Shown in pieces: positions 1-8,430 of a stretch of DNA of 64,000 bases. Where the stretch lies: assembly GCA_011087645.1 (NCBI GenBank), contig JAALLF010000001.1:396046-460045 (forward strand). Direction: 5' to 3'. The stretch is from Alphaproteobacteria bacterium. Lineage in GTDB: Bacteria; Pseudomonadota; Alphaproteobacteria; UBA6615. Made by a program: the position numbers and the translations under genes. The notes under the pieces were generated by a model that worked only from the letters and a program-made list of their open reading frames with translations, made no database searches and was not told the DNA's origin. How positions within the stretch are numbered: position 1 is the stretch's first letter; the number at the start of each line of letters is the position of its first letter.

Positions 1-390
1 AGCCAGGCCTTCCAGGCGCGCTGCGATGTTGACCCCATCACCCAGAATATCGTCGCCGTCGATGACGATGTCGCCCAGATTGATGCCGACCCGGTACTGA
101 ATGCGCCGCTCTTCCGACACATCGGCCTCGCGTTCGGTCATGGCCTTTTGTATCGCGACGGCGCATTTCACCGCGTCGACAACGCTGCCGAACTCGACCA
201 ACAGGCCGTCACCGGTGGTTTTAACGATGCGCCCGCCATGGCTGGCGAATTGCGGGTCGATTAGCTCGGCCCGATGGGACTTCTGGCGCGCAATGGTGCC
301 TTCCTCGTCGGCTCCCATAAGCCGCGAATAGCCCACCATATCGGCGGCCAAAATCGCTGCAAGCCTGCGTTGAACCCGTTCGTCGGCCAT
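1..390 (-). CDS. Class III adenylate cyclase, N-terminal part (cut by window edge)
   Basis: The reading frame starts with ATG at 390 (MADERVQRRL...) and runs off the left edge, so only about 130 residues of the catalytic domain are visible. Seen: the first metal-binding Asp in AADMVGYSRLM, the Lys and second metal Asp in IVKTTGDGLLVEF, and the GDGVNIAARLEG motif with the transition-state Asn and Arg. By family knowledge this makes cAMP from ATP in the cytoplasm. It is the last of three tandem paralogues read right to left. Its first ~200 bases and leader are almost identical to the copy at 3861-4070. A purine-rich GGGGGAGAAG lies about 7 bases upstream of the ATG. The C-terminal domains cannot be seen; by analogy with the neighbours they would be TolB-like plus TPR. 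Confidence 0.88.
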   Translation of the reverse strand, partial: MADERVQRRLAAILAADMVGYSRLMGADEEGTIARQKSHRAELIDPQFASHGGRIVKTTGDGLLVEFGSVVDAVKCAVAIQKAMTEREADVSEERRIQYRVGINLGDIVIDGDDILGDGVNIAARLEGLA

Positions 391-500
391 TAACCGGCTT
401 CTCCCCCTAGGGTTGCGAAGTGTATGGGTGACAAGCGATGGTGTCTATGAATGCCCGCTGCTCACTACTCGGGCAGGCCGGCCTTTCGCAGGCCGTCCAT
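391..500. repeat. Direct repeat copy 1 (cyclase leader plus end of preceding cyclase gene)
   Basis: This block holds the untranslated leader of the leftmost cyclase gene and the last ~12 codons of the middle one. It matches 2223-2330 closely: the run from the initiation region through GATGGTGTCTATGAATGCCC is nearly the same in both, and homology continues into the codons for the shared C-terminus GLRKAGLPE. It marks the unit boundary of the tandem duplication. Confidence 0.8.
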
Positions 501-2222
501 AAAGCTGTTCGTGGCGGCCTCATCGTCGATCATCAGAATCCAGGGAACATGACTAACGCGCATGTTTGGGGCGAGCTGGCGCACCGCGGAAATGGCGTCG
601 CAGGCTTCTGCTTCGCGGTCAAGCTGCCCATAAATGTATGCGCGGTTCAGCCAGACCTGGAGATAGTTAGGTTCAATTTCCAGAATCTCATCCGAAAGGA
701 TCAGCGCCTCATCAAATTCACCAAGGAACATCAGAGAACGCGCGAGGACATTCCGATAAAATATCGGCGGAAAGGGGTCGAGCGAATTGACAGCGCGAGA
801 ATGCTCCGCCGCCTCGAGAAAGTTACCAGCATGCATCAACGCGTAAGCAAGGAAATTGCGAACAGCTGCATTGCCCGGATAAAGTTCGATGCCGCGCCGG
901 GCAACCGCAACACCCACGTCAGGGTGCCCCAGAGCCGGCGCGACCATGGCGTTTAAACCGATCACCCACGACACACTGTCATCGAGGGCGGTGGCCCGCT
1001 CGGCGAGTTCACTCGCGCGTGCAAACTTGGCATCTCGATCCCCGGTGAAATCAAACCGACCGTCCCACCAATATGTGAAACCCTGTATCGCCCAGGCATG
1101 GGCATAATCAGAATCAAGTTCAGTCGCCTTTTCCGCCAATTCCCGCGCCTCTAGATGACTTGTGGGGGTGAGCCGTATGAAGATATCCAATGCGCGGACC
1201 GCATATTGCCAGGCTTCGATATTATTTGTGCCCCGTGCCCAAACAAGCGCTTCTTCACCATCGGTCAGTTTGACCTGGAGAGCGGTTACAATCTCTTTGG
1301 TGATCTCGTCTTGAATGTCGAATAGATCGTCGACCGGACGGTCATAGCGCTCGGCCCACAAATGGCTGCCATCCTCGGCATCGATCAACTGGGCGGTGAT
1401 GCGCAGGCGGTTGCCGCCCCGCCTCACACTGCCCTCCAACACATAGCGAACGCCTAATTCCTCGGCGATGCGGCGCAAATCGAGCGCCTGACCCTTGTAG
1501 GCAAAAGTGGAGTTACGAGCGATGACGCGCATGCGCTCGATCTTCGACAGCGCGGTGATAATGTCCTCCGCCAGACCATCGGAGAAAAATTCCTGTTCCG
1601 GGTCGCCCGACATATTGTCGAACGGCAGCACCGCGATCGATGGCTTGTCGCGGGGCGGCGGTGATTCTGCTGGAACCGGGGCCGTCGACACCCGGTCTAG
1701 CGTCACCCGATAGGCGCGCACCGGCGCGGCGATGTTCTTCACCTCCTGCGGGCCGATATCTTCGAACGCCAGGTCCAGCTTGTTACCGATCTCCTCGAAC
1801 ACTTTTGCCGACACGCAAACACCGCCCGGCGCGGCCAAGCCTTCCAGACGCGCGGCGATGTTGACCCCGTCGCCGAGGATATCGTCGCCGTCGATGACGA
1901 TGTCGCCCAGATTGATGCCAACCCGATACTGAATGAGCCGGTCGTCGGGAACGTCAACTTCGCGCTCGGTCATGGCCTGCTGGATCGCCACGGCGCATCT
2001 GACCGCGTCGACCACGCTGCCAAATTCCACCAGCAGTCCGTCACCGGTAGTCTTGACGATACGCCCGCCATGATTGGCGAATTCAGGGTCGATCAGCTCT
2101 GCCCGGTGGGCCTTCTGGCGCGCAATGGTGCCTTCCTCGTCGGCTCCCATGAGCCGCGAATAGCCCACCATATCGGCGGCCAAAATCGCCGCAAGCCTGC
2201 GCTGAACCCGTTCCTCGGCCAT
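465..2222 (-). CDS. Adenylate cyclase with TolB-like and TPR regions
   Basis: The protein has 585 residues. Residues ~5-175 form a class III nucleotidyl cyclase domain with both metal Asp residues (AADMVGYSRLM; TTGDGLLVEF) and the NIAARLEG catalytic segment intact, so activity is expected. Residues ~192-330 (KPSIAVLPFDNMSGD...) resemble the TolB-like/FlgO-type domain that often follows such cyclases, and the rest is a set of degenerate TPR helices, presumably for sensing or protein contacts. The start is ATG at 2222 with a GGGGGAGAAG Shine-Dalgarno. The cyclase half is very close to the flanking copies while the TPR half diverges, except for the shared last residues GLRKAGLPE. No transmembrane segment is evident. 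The effector or signal is unknown. Confidence 0.9.
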   Translation of the reverse strand: MAEERVQRRLAAILAADMVGYSRLMGADEEGTIARQKAHRAELIDPEFANHGGRIVKTTGDGLLVEFGSVVDAVRCAVAIQQAMTEREVDVPDDRLIQYRVGINLGDIVIDGDDILGDGVNIAARLEGLAAPGGVCVSAKVFEEIGNKLDLAFEDIGPQEVKNIAAPVRAYRVTLDRVSTAPVPAESPPPRDKPSIAVLPFDNMSGDPEQEFFSDGLAEDIITALSKIERMRVIARNSTFAYKGQALDLRRIAEELGVRYVLEGSVRRGGNRLRITAQLIDAEDGSHLWAERYDRPVDDLFDIQDEITKEIVTALQVKLTDGEEALVWARGTNNIEAWQYAVRALDIFIRLTPTSHLEARELAEKATELDSDYAHAWAIQGFTYWWDGRFDFTGDRDAKFARASELAERATALDDSVSWVIGLNAMVAPALGHPDVGVAVARRGIELYPGNAAVRNFLAYALMHAGNFLEAAEHSRAVNSLDPFPPIFYRNVLARSLMFLGEFDEALILSDEILEIEPNYLQVWLNRAYIYGQLDREAEACDAISAVRQLAPNMRVSHVPWILMIDDEAATNSFMDGLRKAGLPE

Positions 2223-2330
2223 TAACCGGCTTCTCCCCCTAAGGTTGCGAAGTGTATGGACGCCAAGCGATGGTGTCTATGAATGCCCGCTGATTACTCC
2301 GGCAGGCCGGCCTTTCGCAGACCGTCGAGC
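2223..2330. repeat. Direct repeat copy 2 (cyclase leader plus end of preceding cyclase gene)
   Basis: This is the partner of the block at 391-500, located between the middle and right cyclase genes. It has the same layout: Shine-Dalgarno, about 70 bases of leader, then the 3' end of the upstream cyclase gene. The few differences are substitutions plus a small change near the stop codon (TAG in one gene, TAA in the other). Confidence 0.8.
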
Positions 2331-4054
2331 AACTGGTCCATGCGCTCAGGTTTAATCGAGGGAAAGGACGCCCGGATGAGACTAAGGCTGTCGTTCGGCA
2401 TGATGCGGAGCAATTGATCTTTCGCGGCGCGCGCCTCTTCGATCCGATCGAGATAGGCAAGGCTGGCAACGAGGTAATGCCATCCCCCCGGATGGCCGGG
2501 GGCAATCTCGACTGTTTTCCTGGCCCATTCCAAAGCCTGTTCATTATGGCCCGCGCCAAATTCGGCGCACGTACGCCCCAAACTAGCCGTGAAATCGGTG
2601 TTCCGGGGGTTCAACCGCGTCGCCATCTCGGCGTGCCGGAGCGCCTCGTCGTCGTCCCCTCGCCATGAGCACGTTATGGCAAGAAAGCCCGCACTACTTG
2701 CCAGATTGGGATTGAGCTCCAGCGCACGCCGCAACTCGGCGACCGCGGCATCGAGTTGGTGCATGAAGTAGTGAATGAGGCCCAGGGCACCGTGCGCCCC
2801 AGCGTCGCTCTCATCGAGGTCGACCGCACGTTGCGCCGCCTGATATGCCATCGTGCGCGTTTCGACGACATCATCCACCAGGCCAAAGATGATCATATTG
2901 GTTAGTGCCATCGACAGGCCGCTGAGCGCCACGGCATTTTTGGAGTCCAGCTCGAGAGCGATCTCGAATAACCGCCGCGCCTCAACGATGTCGTCCTTGC
3001 CACGCCACAGATGCCAATTGCCGCGCATGACATAGTCCCAGGCATCGAAGTTTTCCGGGGCCTTGCGTTCGGCGCGCTGCGCTTCGGCGGCAACGAACGC
3101 CGGTGCGACGGTGCTGGTGATCGCCTCGCTGATCTCGTCTTGAACGGTGAAGATGTCGTCTAAGTCGCGATCATACCTATCGGCCCAGACATGGCGACCG
3201 GTCAGCGCATCGATCAGCTGTGCGGTGATGCGCACCCGGTTACCGCCCTTGCGCACACTGCCTTCGAGCACGTACTGCACACCGAGCTCCCGTGCGACTT
3301 GGCGTATGTCGGGCGAAGTGCCCTTATAGGAAAAGCTCGAATTGCGGGCGATCACGAAGAACCAGTGAAACCGCGATAAGCCGGTAATGATGTCCTCGGC
3401 GATGCCGTCGGCGAAATACTCCTGATCCGGGTCGCCCGACATATTGTTGAACGGCAGAACGGCGATCGACGGCTTGTCAGGCAGCGGCGGCGGTGGTTCT
3501 GTTGCAATCGGTGCCGTCGGCACCTGGTCTAGCGTCACCCGATAGGCGCGGACCGGCGCGGCGATATTCTTCACCTCCTGCGGCCCGAGATCTTCATACG
3601 CCACGTCGAGCTTATTGCCGATTTCTTCGAATACCTTTGCCGACACGCAGATACCGCCGGGCTCCGCCAGGCCCTCCAGACGCGCGGCGATATTGACCCC
3701 ATCACCGAGAATGTCGTCGCCGTCGATGACGATATCGCCCAAATTGACCCCGACACGGTACTGGATGCGCAGGTCATCCGACACATCGGCTTCGCGTTCG
3801 GTCATGGCCTGCTGTATCACAACGGCGCATTTGACCGCGTCGACAACGCTGCTGAACTCCACCAACAGGCCGTCACCGGTGGTTTTAACGATGCGCCCGC
3901 CATGGCTGGCGAATTGCGGGTCGATTAGCTCGGCCCGATGGGACTTCTGGCGCGCAATGGTGCCTTCCTCGTCGGCTCCCATAAGCCGCGAGTAGCCCAC
4001 CATATCGGCGGCCAGTATCGCTGCAAGCCTGCGTTGAACCCGTTCGTCGGCCAT
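2294..4054 (-). CDS. Adenylate cyclase with TolB-like and TPR regions (third paralogue)
   Basis: I place the start at ATG 4054 (MADERVQ..., 586 residues), matching the paralogues; an in-frame GTG-type start 18 bases upstream would add MGRSRL. The domain order is as in the neighbour: cyclase (~1-175) with metal Asp residues and TTGDGLLVEF intact, a TolB-like region beginning KPSIAVLPFNNMSGD, then TPR-rich helices ending GLRKAGLPE. It is the first of the three cyclase genes in the direction of transcription and lies downstream of the MFS transporter gene. Its leader matches the other two only over the first ~17 bases, so it may be driven separately or by read-through. Predicted soluble, cAMP-forming; the input signal is not visible. 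Confidence 0.9.
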   Translation of the reverse strand: MADERVQRRLAAILAADMVGYSRLMGADEEGTIARQKSHRAELIDPQFASHGGRIVKTTGDGLLVEFSSVVDAVKCAVVIQQAMTEREADVSDDLRIQYRVGVNLGDIVIDGDDILGDGVNIAARLEGLAEPGGICVSAKVFEEIGNKLDVAYEDLGPQEVKNIAAPVRAYRVTLDQVPTAPIATEPPPPLPDKPSIAVLPFNNMSGDPDQEYFADGIAEDIITGLSRFHWFFVIARNSSFSYKGTSPDIRQVARELGVQYVLEGSVRKGGNRVRITAQLIDALTGRHVWADRYDRDLDDIFTVQDEISEAITSTVAPAFVAAEAQRAERKAPENFDAWDYVMRGNWHLWRGKDDIVEARRLFEIALELDSKNAVALSGLSMALTNMIIFGLVDDVVETRTMAYQAAQRAVDLDESDAGAHGALGLIHYFMHQLDAAVAELRRALELNPNLASSAGFLAITCSWRGDDDEALRHAEMATRLNPRNTDFTASLGRTCAEFGAGHNEQALEWARKTVEIAPGHPGGWHYLVASLAYLDRIEEARAAKDQLLRIMPNDSLSLIRASFPSIKPERMDQLLDGLRKAGLPE

Positions 4055-4125
4055 TAACCGGCTTCTCCCCAACCACAGATTACGAGAGTTTGCGGCGTTT
4101 ATCCACTAGCCGAAGGCGAATCGTT

Positions 4126-5523
4126 TCACGCACTGCGTTGGGCGGCGATGGCGTCGCGAATTTCGGCTTGGCGCGCCGCAGTCAGCGGATAGCGCCACAC
4201 GAAACACACCGCCAACAGCTTGAAGATGACCGGGCACAGGCCGAACAGGATGGCCAGGGTGAGCAGCGCGCCGGGCTCGTTATACATGTCGGGGATGTAG
4301 CCAACCCAGTCGAGGATCGGGAAGGCCACGCCGACCGCCGCCGCCGCCGCCAACTTGGCCGCCATCGCCCAGACCGCGAAATAAATCCCGGTCCGCTGGC
4401 GGCCGGTCGCCAAGACGTCCTGGTCGACCACATCGGCCAGCATCGCCGCCGGCATCGCCAGATCGGCGCCCAGGGTCACCCCGACGACCAGCGCGATGGC
4501 CAAGAACCAATAGACATCGCCGGCGCCCAACAAAGGTACGAAGATCAGCGTGGCCGCCGCCGCCAGCAGCGCAATACGCCACGACACATGCTTGCCCAAG
4601 CGATCGGCGATATAAAGCCACAACGGCGTGCCGCAGATCGCCGCGACGAAATACAGCGCCAGGATGATCGGCGTCCATTCCGGCGCCTCGAGCACCGAGC
4701 GCACATAGAAGAACATCAAGGTCACCGGCAGGGCGTTGGCGATGCCGTTGAAGAGGTAACACCCCAAGATACGCAGATAGGTGCGGTTGCCGAACATCAC
4801 CCGCACGCCGTCCGCCCAACGGATATCGGCGCGGGTGGCGGTCGCGTCGACCGGGCGTTCCTTGGTGTTGAACAGTGTCGCCAGCAACGCGATCGGCAAC
4901 AGGATCAACCCAACCCAGGCGATCAGTTCCAGCGCGTCGGCTTCCGGGTTGTAGACGCCGGGCTTATTGACGATCCAAAACAGCAGCGCCGCGGACAGGG
5001 TTCCCAGCACGGCAAAGACATGGCGGTAGCCGAAAATTCGGCTGCGCTCATGATAAGATGTGCTGAGCTCCGCCCCCATCGCGGTATAGGGCATGAACAG
5101 CGAGGTGCCCGACAGAAACAACAGGAAGCTCCAAAAGGCGAGATAGCTGGCGCCGACGCCGGGCGGCGGTAAGAACAATTTGTAGGCCGCGATGCTGAGG
5201 GGCAGCCAGGCCAGGGTCATCCACGGGATGCGCCGGCCAAAGCGGGTGCGGGTCTTGTCGCTGAGCCAGCCGACCAGCGGGTCAGTGATAAAATCCCACA
5301 GGCGGGTAGCGAATATAATCAGCCCGACATCCTGCATGGCGATGCCGCTGGACGCGGAATAGACCGTGGGCAGGAACATGAACAGTCCGATCGCCAATAA
5401 CGACACCGGCATGGAGATCGAGCCGAACGACAACAGCGCCGGCCAGGACAGGCGCTCGCCGCCGACCGCGCGGCCGCGCGCGCCCGCCGTTAGCTCATCA
5501 CCTGTATGTTCGCGTCCCACCAC
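4126..5523 (-). CDS. MFS transporter, glycoside-pentoside-hexuronide:cation symporter type
   Basis: This is a 465-residue polytopic membrane protein with about 12 hydrophobic segments. The N-terminal third contains the GPH/MelB-like pattern (RLWDFITDPLVGWLSDKTRTRFGRR), the cytoplasmic loop 2-3 signature of cation-coupled sugar symporters. A glycoside- or uronide-type substrate taken up with Na+ or H+ is the family expectation; the actual substrate cannot be read from sequence. The start is probably GTG at 5523, three bases after the stop of the NTF2-like gene, so the two are likely co-transcribed. Usual family length is ~450-480 residues, so it looks complete. Confidence 0.82.
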   Translation of the reverse strand: MVGREHTGDELTAGARGRAVGGERLSWPALLSFGSISMPVSLLAIGLFMFLPTVYSASSGIAMQDVGLIIFATRLWDFITDPLVGWLSDKTRTRFGRRIPWMTLAWLPLSIAAYKLFLPPPGVGASYLAFWSFLLFLSGTSLFMPYTAMGAELSTSYHERSRIFGYRHVFAVLGTLSAALLFWIVNKPGVYNPEADALELIAWVGLILLPIALLATLFNTKERPVDATATRADIRWADGVRVMFGNRTYLRILGCYLFNGIANALPVTLMFFYVRSVLEAPEWTPIILALYFVAAICGTPLWLYIADRLGKHVSWRIALLAAAATLIFVPLLGAGDVYWFLAIALVVGVTLGADLAMPAAMLADVVDQDVLATGRQRTGIYFAVWAMAAKLAAAAAVGVAFPILDWVGYIPDMYNEPGALLTLAILFGLCPVIFKLLAVCFVWRYPLTAARQAEIRDAIAAQRSA

Positions 5524-5527
5524 CTAG

Positions 5528-5926
5528 TCAGTGAACCACGCTGGATCGCGCCGGCGCCACCATCGTCGCCGCGACGGCGCCCGCCTGGTGCATCACCAGG
5601 CACCACCCCTCATCGGTTCGCCGATAGGTATTACTGGCGGCGAGCACATGTCCGTTGATGCGTTCCTGGCACAAAACCAACGCGACATCGCCATGGAGCT
5701 GCACCTGCGGATCGACACAGACGATATCGACGGCACTGGCCGGCGCTAATATTTCGCGCCAGCTTTGCAGGACCGTCTCGCGCCCAGTGACCGGCAGCGT
5801 CCCGGGATGGGTCACCGCAAGCGGCATGTCGTGCGCCCAGATAGCCGTCATCATATCCATATCAGCCGCCGCAAAAGCCGCATAGAATGCCGCATTGGCT
5901 TGGAGCACCGCCTTGGAGTCTGCCAT
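5528..5926 (-). CDS. SnoaL/NTF2-like protein (DUF4440-type fold)
   Basis: The 132-residue protein matches the small cone-shaped NTF2-like fold: N-terminal helices (LQANAAFYAAFAAADMDMMTAIWAHD), a HPGTLPVTGRETVLQSW segment typical of SnoaL_3 proteins, then antiparallel strands ending in a DEGWCLVMHQAG strand. Members act as isomerases, cyclases or ligand-binding proteins, and no specific reaction can be assigned. No signal peptide is seen, so it is likely cytoplasmic. It is upstream of, and nearly abutting, the GPH transporter gene. The start is ATG at 5926. Confidence 0.75.
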   Translation of the reverse strand: MADSKAVLQANAAFYAAFAAADMDMMTAIWAHDMPLAVTHPGTLPVTGRETVLQSWREILAPASAVDIVCVDPQVQLHGDVALVLCQERINGHVLAASNTYRRTDEGWCLVMHQAGAVAATMVAPARSSVVH

Positions 5927-6078
5927 CGCTCTTCATTCCTAAACTGTAAGTCAGATAAGGCCACGGCCAAAGACACGCGCCTGTCACGTAATTGTCAACG
6001 TTCGCCACTTGCCGGCGCAAGGGGCGCTGGGCGCGGGCAACGCTGTTATAACAAAAGCTTGAATTTTTCGGGATTTCG

Positions 6079-7548
6079 ATGGCAATAACCCCTCCCATGA
6101 CTGCCTCGCTCGACTCGCTTGAACAACAGGTCGCCCGCGATCTCGATCTGTTGGACCATCCGAAAACGCCCTGGGTGCGGCCGCGCCAACACCCGTCCGG
6201 CGCGCCGGTTGTCGATGTCCTGATCGTCGGCGCCGGGCAGAGCGGGTTGGCCCTATCGTTCGCCCTGCGCCGCGACAATGTCACCAACGTTATCGCCGTC
6301 GACCGGAAGCCCAAGGGCGCCGAGGGGCCGTGGAATACCTATGCCCGCATGCGCCAGTTACGCACCGCGCTCGACCTCACCGGCCCCGATCTGGGAATCC
6401 CCTCTCTCACGCCGCGTGCCTGGTTCACCGCGACCCATGGCGCGGCGGCCTGGGACGCGCTGGAGCGTTTCCCCACCGACGACTGGCACGAATATCTTTC
6501 CTGGTATCGGCGGGTTCTGAAAATTCCGGTGTGGAACGAAACCGAGATCGGCCCCCTGGAAGCGGAAAATCCTAACGTGCCCGACAGCCTCATTCGCGTG
6601 CCCCTAACGCCGACCGGGGCGAGCGGGCGCGACGGGCTGGTCTACGCCCGCGAAGTCGTGCTCGCTAACGGGTTGGAGGGCTGCGGCGAATGGCACGTGC
6701 CCGAACTGATTACCGACGCGTTGCCGCCAGAACGCTACGCCCAAGCCAATGGCGACATCGATTTCGCCGCGCTTCAAGACCGGCGCGTGGCCATCTTGGG
6801 CGCCAACGCCGGCGCCTTTGACAACGCCGCCACGGCGCTGGAGGCCGGCGCCGCCGAAGCCTGCCTGTTCGTGCGCCGCCGCGAGATCGCCAAGGTCAAC
6901 GCCCACAAGCCCTTCGACACTGTCGCCTTCTTGAAGCATTTCACCGAATTCAACGAGCTCGAACGGTGGCGCATCGCCTGCCATGTGCTGCGCACCCACC
7001 AGCCGCCGCCGCAGGAGACCTTCGACCGGGCCATCGCGCTCGACGGTTTTCACATGCACGAAGACGCACCGTGGAAATCCGTCGCCCTAACCGGCGACGA
7101 GATAAGCGTCGAGACGGTGGGCGGCGAGCGCTTCACCTTTGATTTCGTGATCGCCGCGACGGGCCATATCAACGATTTCAGCCTGCGCACCGAGACCTCA
7201 GGCCTGGCCGACAAGATCGCTCTGTGGCGCGACCGCTTCACCCCACCACCGGGCGAGGAATATCCGCCGGGCGAAACCTATCCCTATCTCGGCGACAATT
7301 TCGAATTTACCGAGAAAACACAAGGCGAGGCGCCCTATCTGCACCACATCCATTGTTTTTCGCTGGGCACCTTGTTCAGCCTGGGCATGACCGGCAGTTC
7401 GGTGACCACCATGCGCTTCGGCATCCCGCGCATTCTCGAAGGTCTCACCCGGCAATTATTTCACGACGATATCGATCACCATTACCGGCAGATCATGGAG
7501 CATGACGAAATAGACCTCGTCGTGCCCGGCGACGTGGCGGACCCATAA
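6079..7548 (+). CDS. FAD/NAD(P)-binding oxidoreductase, flavin-monooxygenase-like
   Basis: The protein has 489 residues. A dinucleotide-binding motif GAGQSG sits at residues 51-56 after the strand VVDVLIV, and a second Rossmann-like segment (RRVAILGANAGAFDNAA) occurs near residue 240, the two-nucleotide-site layout of flavin-containing monooxygenases and related reductases. An ATGH motif (VIAATGHINDF) near residue 365 fits the conserved ATG segment of this family. Likely a cytoplasmic FAD enzyme using NAD(P)H and O2; the substrate is unknown. A second ATG at 6097 is an alternative start. The gene stands alone, divergent from the NTF2-like gene, and is followed by a repeat-rich gap. Confidence 0.8.
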   Translation: MAITPPMTASLDSLEQQVARDLDLLDHPKTPWVRPRQHPSGAPVVDVLIVGAGQSGLALSFALRRDNVTNVIAVDRKPKGAEGPWNTYARMRQLRTALDLTGPDLGIPSLTPRAWFTATHGAAAWDALERFPTDDWHEYLSWYRRVLKIPVWNETEIGPLEAENPNVPDSLIRVPLTPTGASGRDGLVYAREVVLANGLEGCGEWHVPELITDALPPERYAQANGDIDFAALQDRRVAILGANAGAFDNAATALEAGAAEACLFVRRREIAKVNAHKPFDTVAFLKHFTEFNELERWRIACHVLRTHQPPPQETFDRAIALDGFHMHEDAPWKSVALTGDEISVETVGGERFTFDFVIAATGHINDFSLRTETSGLADKIALWRDRFTPPPGEEYPPGETYPYLGDNFEFTEKTQGEAPYLHHIHCFSLGTLFSLGMTGSSVTTMRFGIPRILEGLTRQLFHDDIDHHYRQIMEHDEIDLVVPGDVADP

Positions 7549-7582
7549 GGCATCATCCAAGAGAAGTGAGTGGTGAAGAACT

Positions 7583-7761
7583 ACCCTCTCCCACCGGGAG
7601 AGGGTAGCGAGCAACGCGAGCGGGTGAGGGGACAATGGCTCTCATGACACTCATTTCGAAATGTGAGGCCAGCAGCACCACAATCCTTCGACAAGCTCAG
7701 GATGAGGTGTTGCAGAATGTGTATTTCCCCTCACCCCACCCCCTCTCCCCAAGGAGAGGGG
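7583..7761. repeat. Composite intergenic palindromic element
   Basis: This lies in the 225-base gap after the monooxygenase-like gene. Two arms face each other: 7583-7631 holds a CCCTCTCCC/GGGAGAGGG hairpin followed by GCGAGCGGGTGAGGGG, and 7727-7761 holds CCCCTCACCCC and CTCTCC/GGAGAGG. GGTGAGGGG pairs with CCCCTCACC. Between them, 7685-7707 carries CCTTCGACAAGCTCAGGA plus TGAGG, a shorter relative of the elements at 28.1 and 32.9 kb. Such sequences are dispersed extragenic palindromes in alphaproteobacteria. No ORF is supported here; it may act as an mRNA 3' end. Confidence 0.7.
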
Positions 7762-7773
7762 TTTAAGCACCGC

Positions 7774-8367
7774 TTAAGGAGTGTGCGCGAAAGCTTCGGC
7801 GGGGACGAAATCCAAGCTGCCGGTTTTACCCGGCGCATTCCAAAACAGCTCGACCGTCGAGGTCACTCGCTTCTCGAAATAGAGCAGGTGGAAATCGTAC
7901 CAGCCGGGTTCCGCGACTTCGACCGGCACCAGCTCGGAATACCGGTCGGCATGTACCTCGGTATCCTTGATGATGGATTTGCCACCGATCGTCAGATCGA
8001 TCCCATCGTTCGATTGCATGGCGATAGTATAGGTGCCGACTTCGTCGAAGCGGATAAAGCCGCGAATATCGGCGGCAACTTCATCGACCCGCCCGCTGGT
8101 CAAAACTTCGCCGTCGCCAACGTTATAGTCGAGCAATAAAATGGGTTCGCCTTTTTTGCCCTTTCTGTATTTTGCCCAGCCGGGAATTTCGTCGGTGCTG
8201 TTAAAAACACCGGCGTAATAGGTCACGCCCAGTCCCGGTTGCAGACTGTCGGCCGCCGGTTGCGGGTCAGACTTGACCAGTCCGGTAACGGGATCGGCGG
8301 CCATTGCTGGAGCCCCAGCAAGCGCTAAGAAAACGACCGCCAAAAATGCGGTAATCCGAATTATCAT
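7774..8367 (-). CDS. Secreted PA14-domain-like protein
   Basis: The protein has 197 residues. It has a clear signal peptide (IIRITAFLAVVFLALAG, cleavage near AMAA-DP). The rest fits a PA14-type beta-barrel: LGVTYYAGVFNS at the start, GFIRFDEVGTYTIAMQSNDG in the core, and GWYDFHLLYFEKRVTSTVELFW at the end, the usual order of PA14 strands. PA14 domains bind carbohydrate or act as modules in exported enzymes, and here the domain stands alone. Location: periplasm or outside. It is convergent with the preceding gene across the palindromic element. The ligand is not predictable. Confidence 0.72.
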   Translation of the reverse strand: MIIRITAFLAVVFLALAGAPAMAADPVTGLVKSDPQPAADSLQPGLGVTYYAGVFNSTDEIPGWAKYRKGKKGEPILLLDYNVGDGEVLTSGRVDEVAADIRGFIRFDEVGTYTIAMQSNDGIDLTIGGKSIIKDTEVHADRYSELVPVEVAEPGWYDFHLLYFEKRVTSTVELFWNAPGKTGSLDFVPAEAFAHTP

Positions 8368-8430
8368 TTCTTCCTCGGAAACTCGCTCTAAGAATTTACA
8401 AAAAAGTGGGGCTACAATCCTATTCGCGTT

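Noticed and set aside
4090..5172. 360-residue open frame on the plus strand
   Set aside because: It is a mirror of the GPH transporter gene, full of Arg, Gln and Asp with no domain.
5862..6314. 150-residue minus-strand frame before the monooxygenase-like gene
   Set aside because: It overlaps two well-supported genes and has no recognisable motif or ribosome site.
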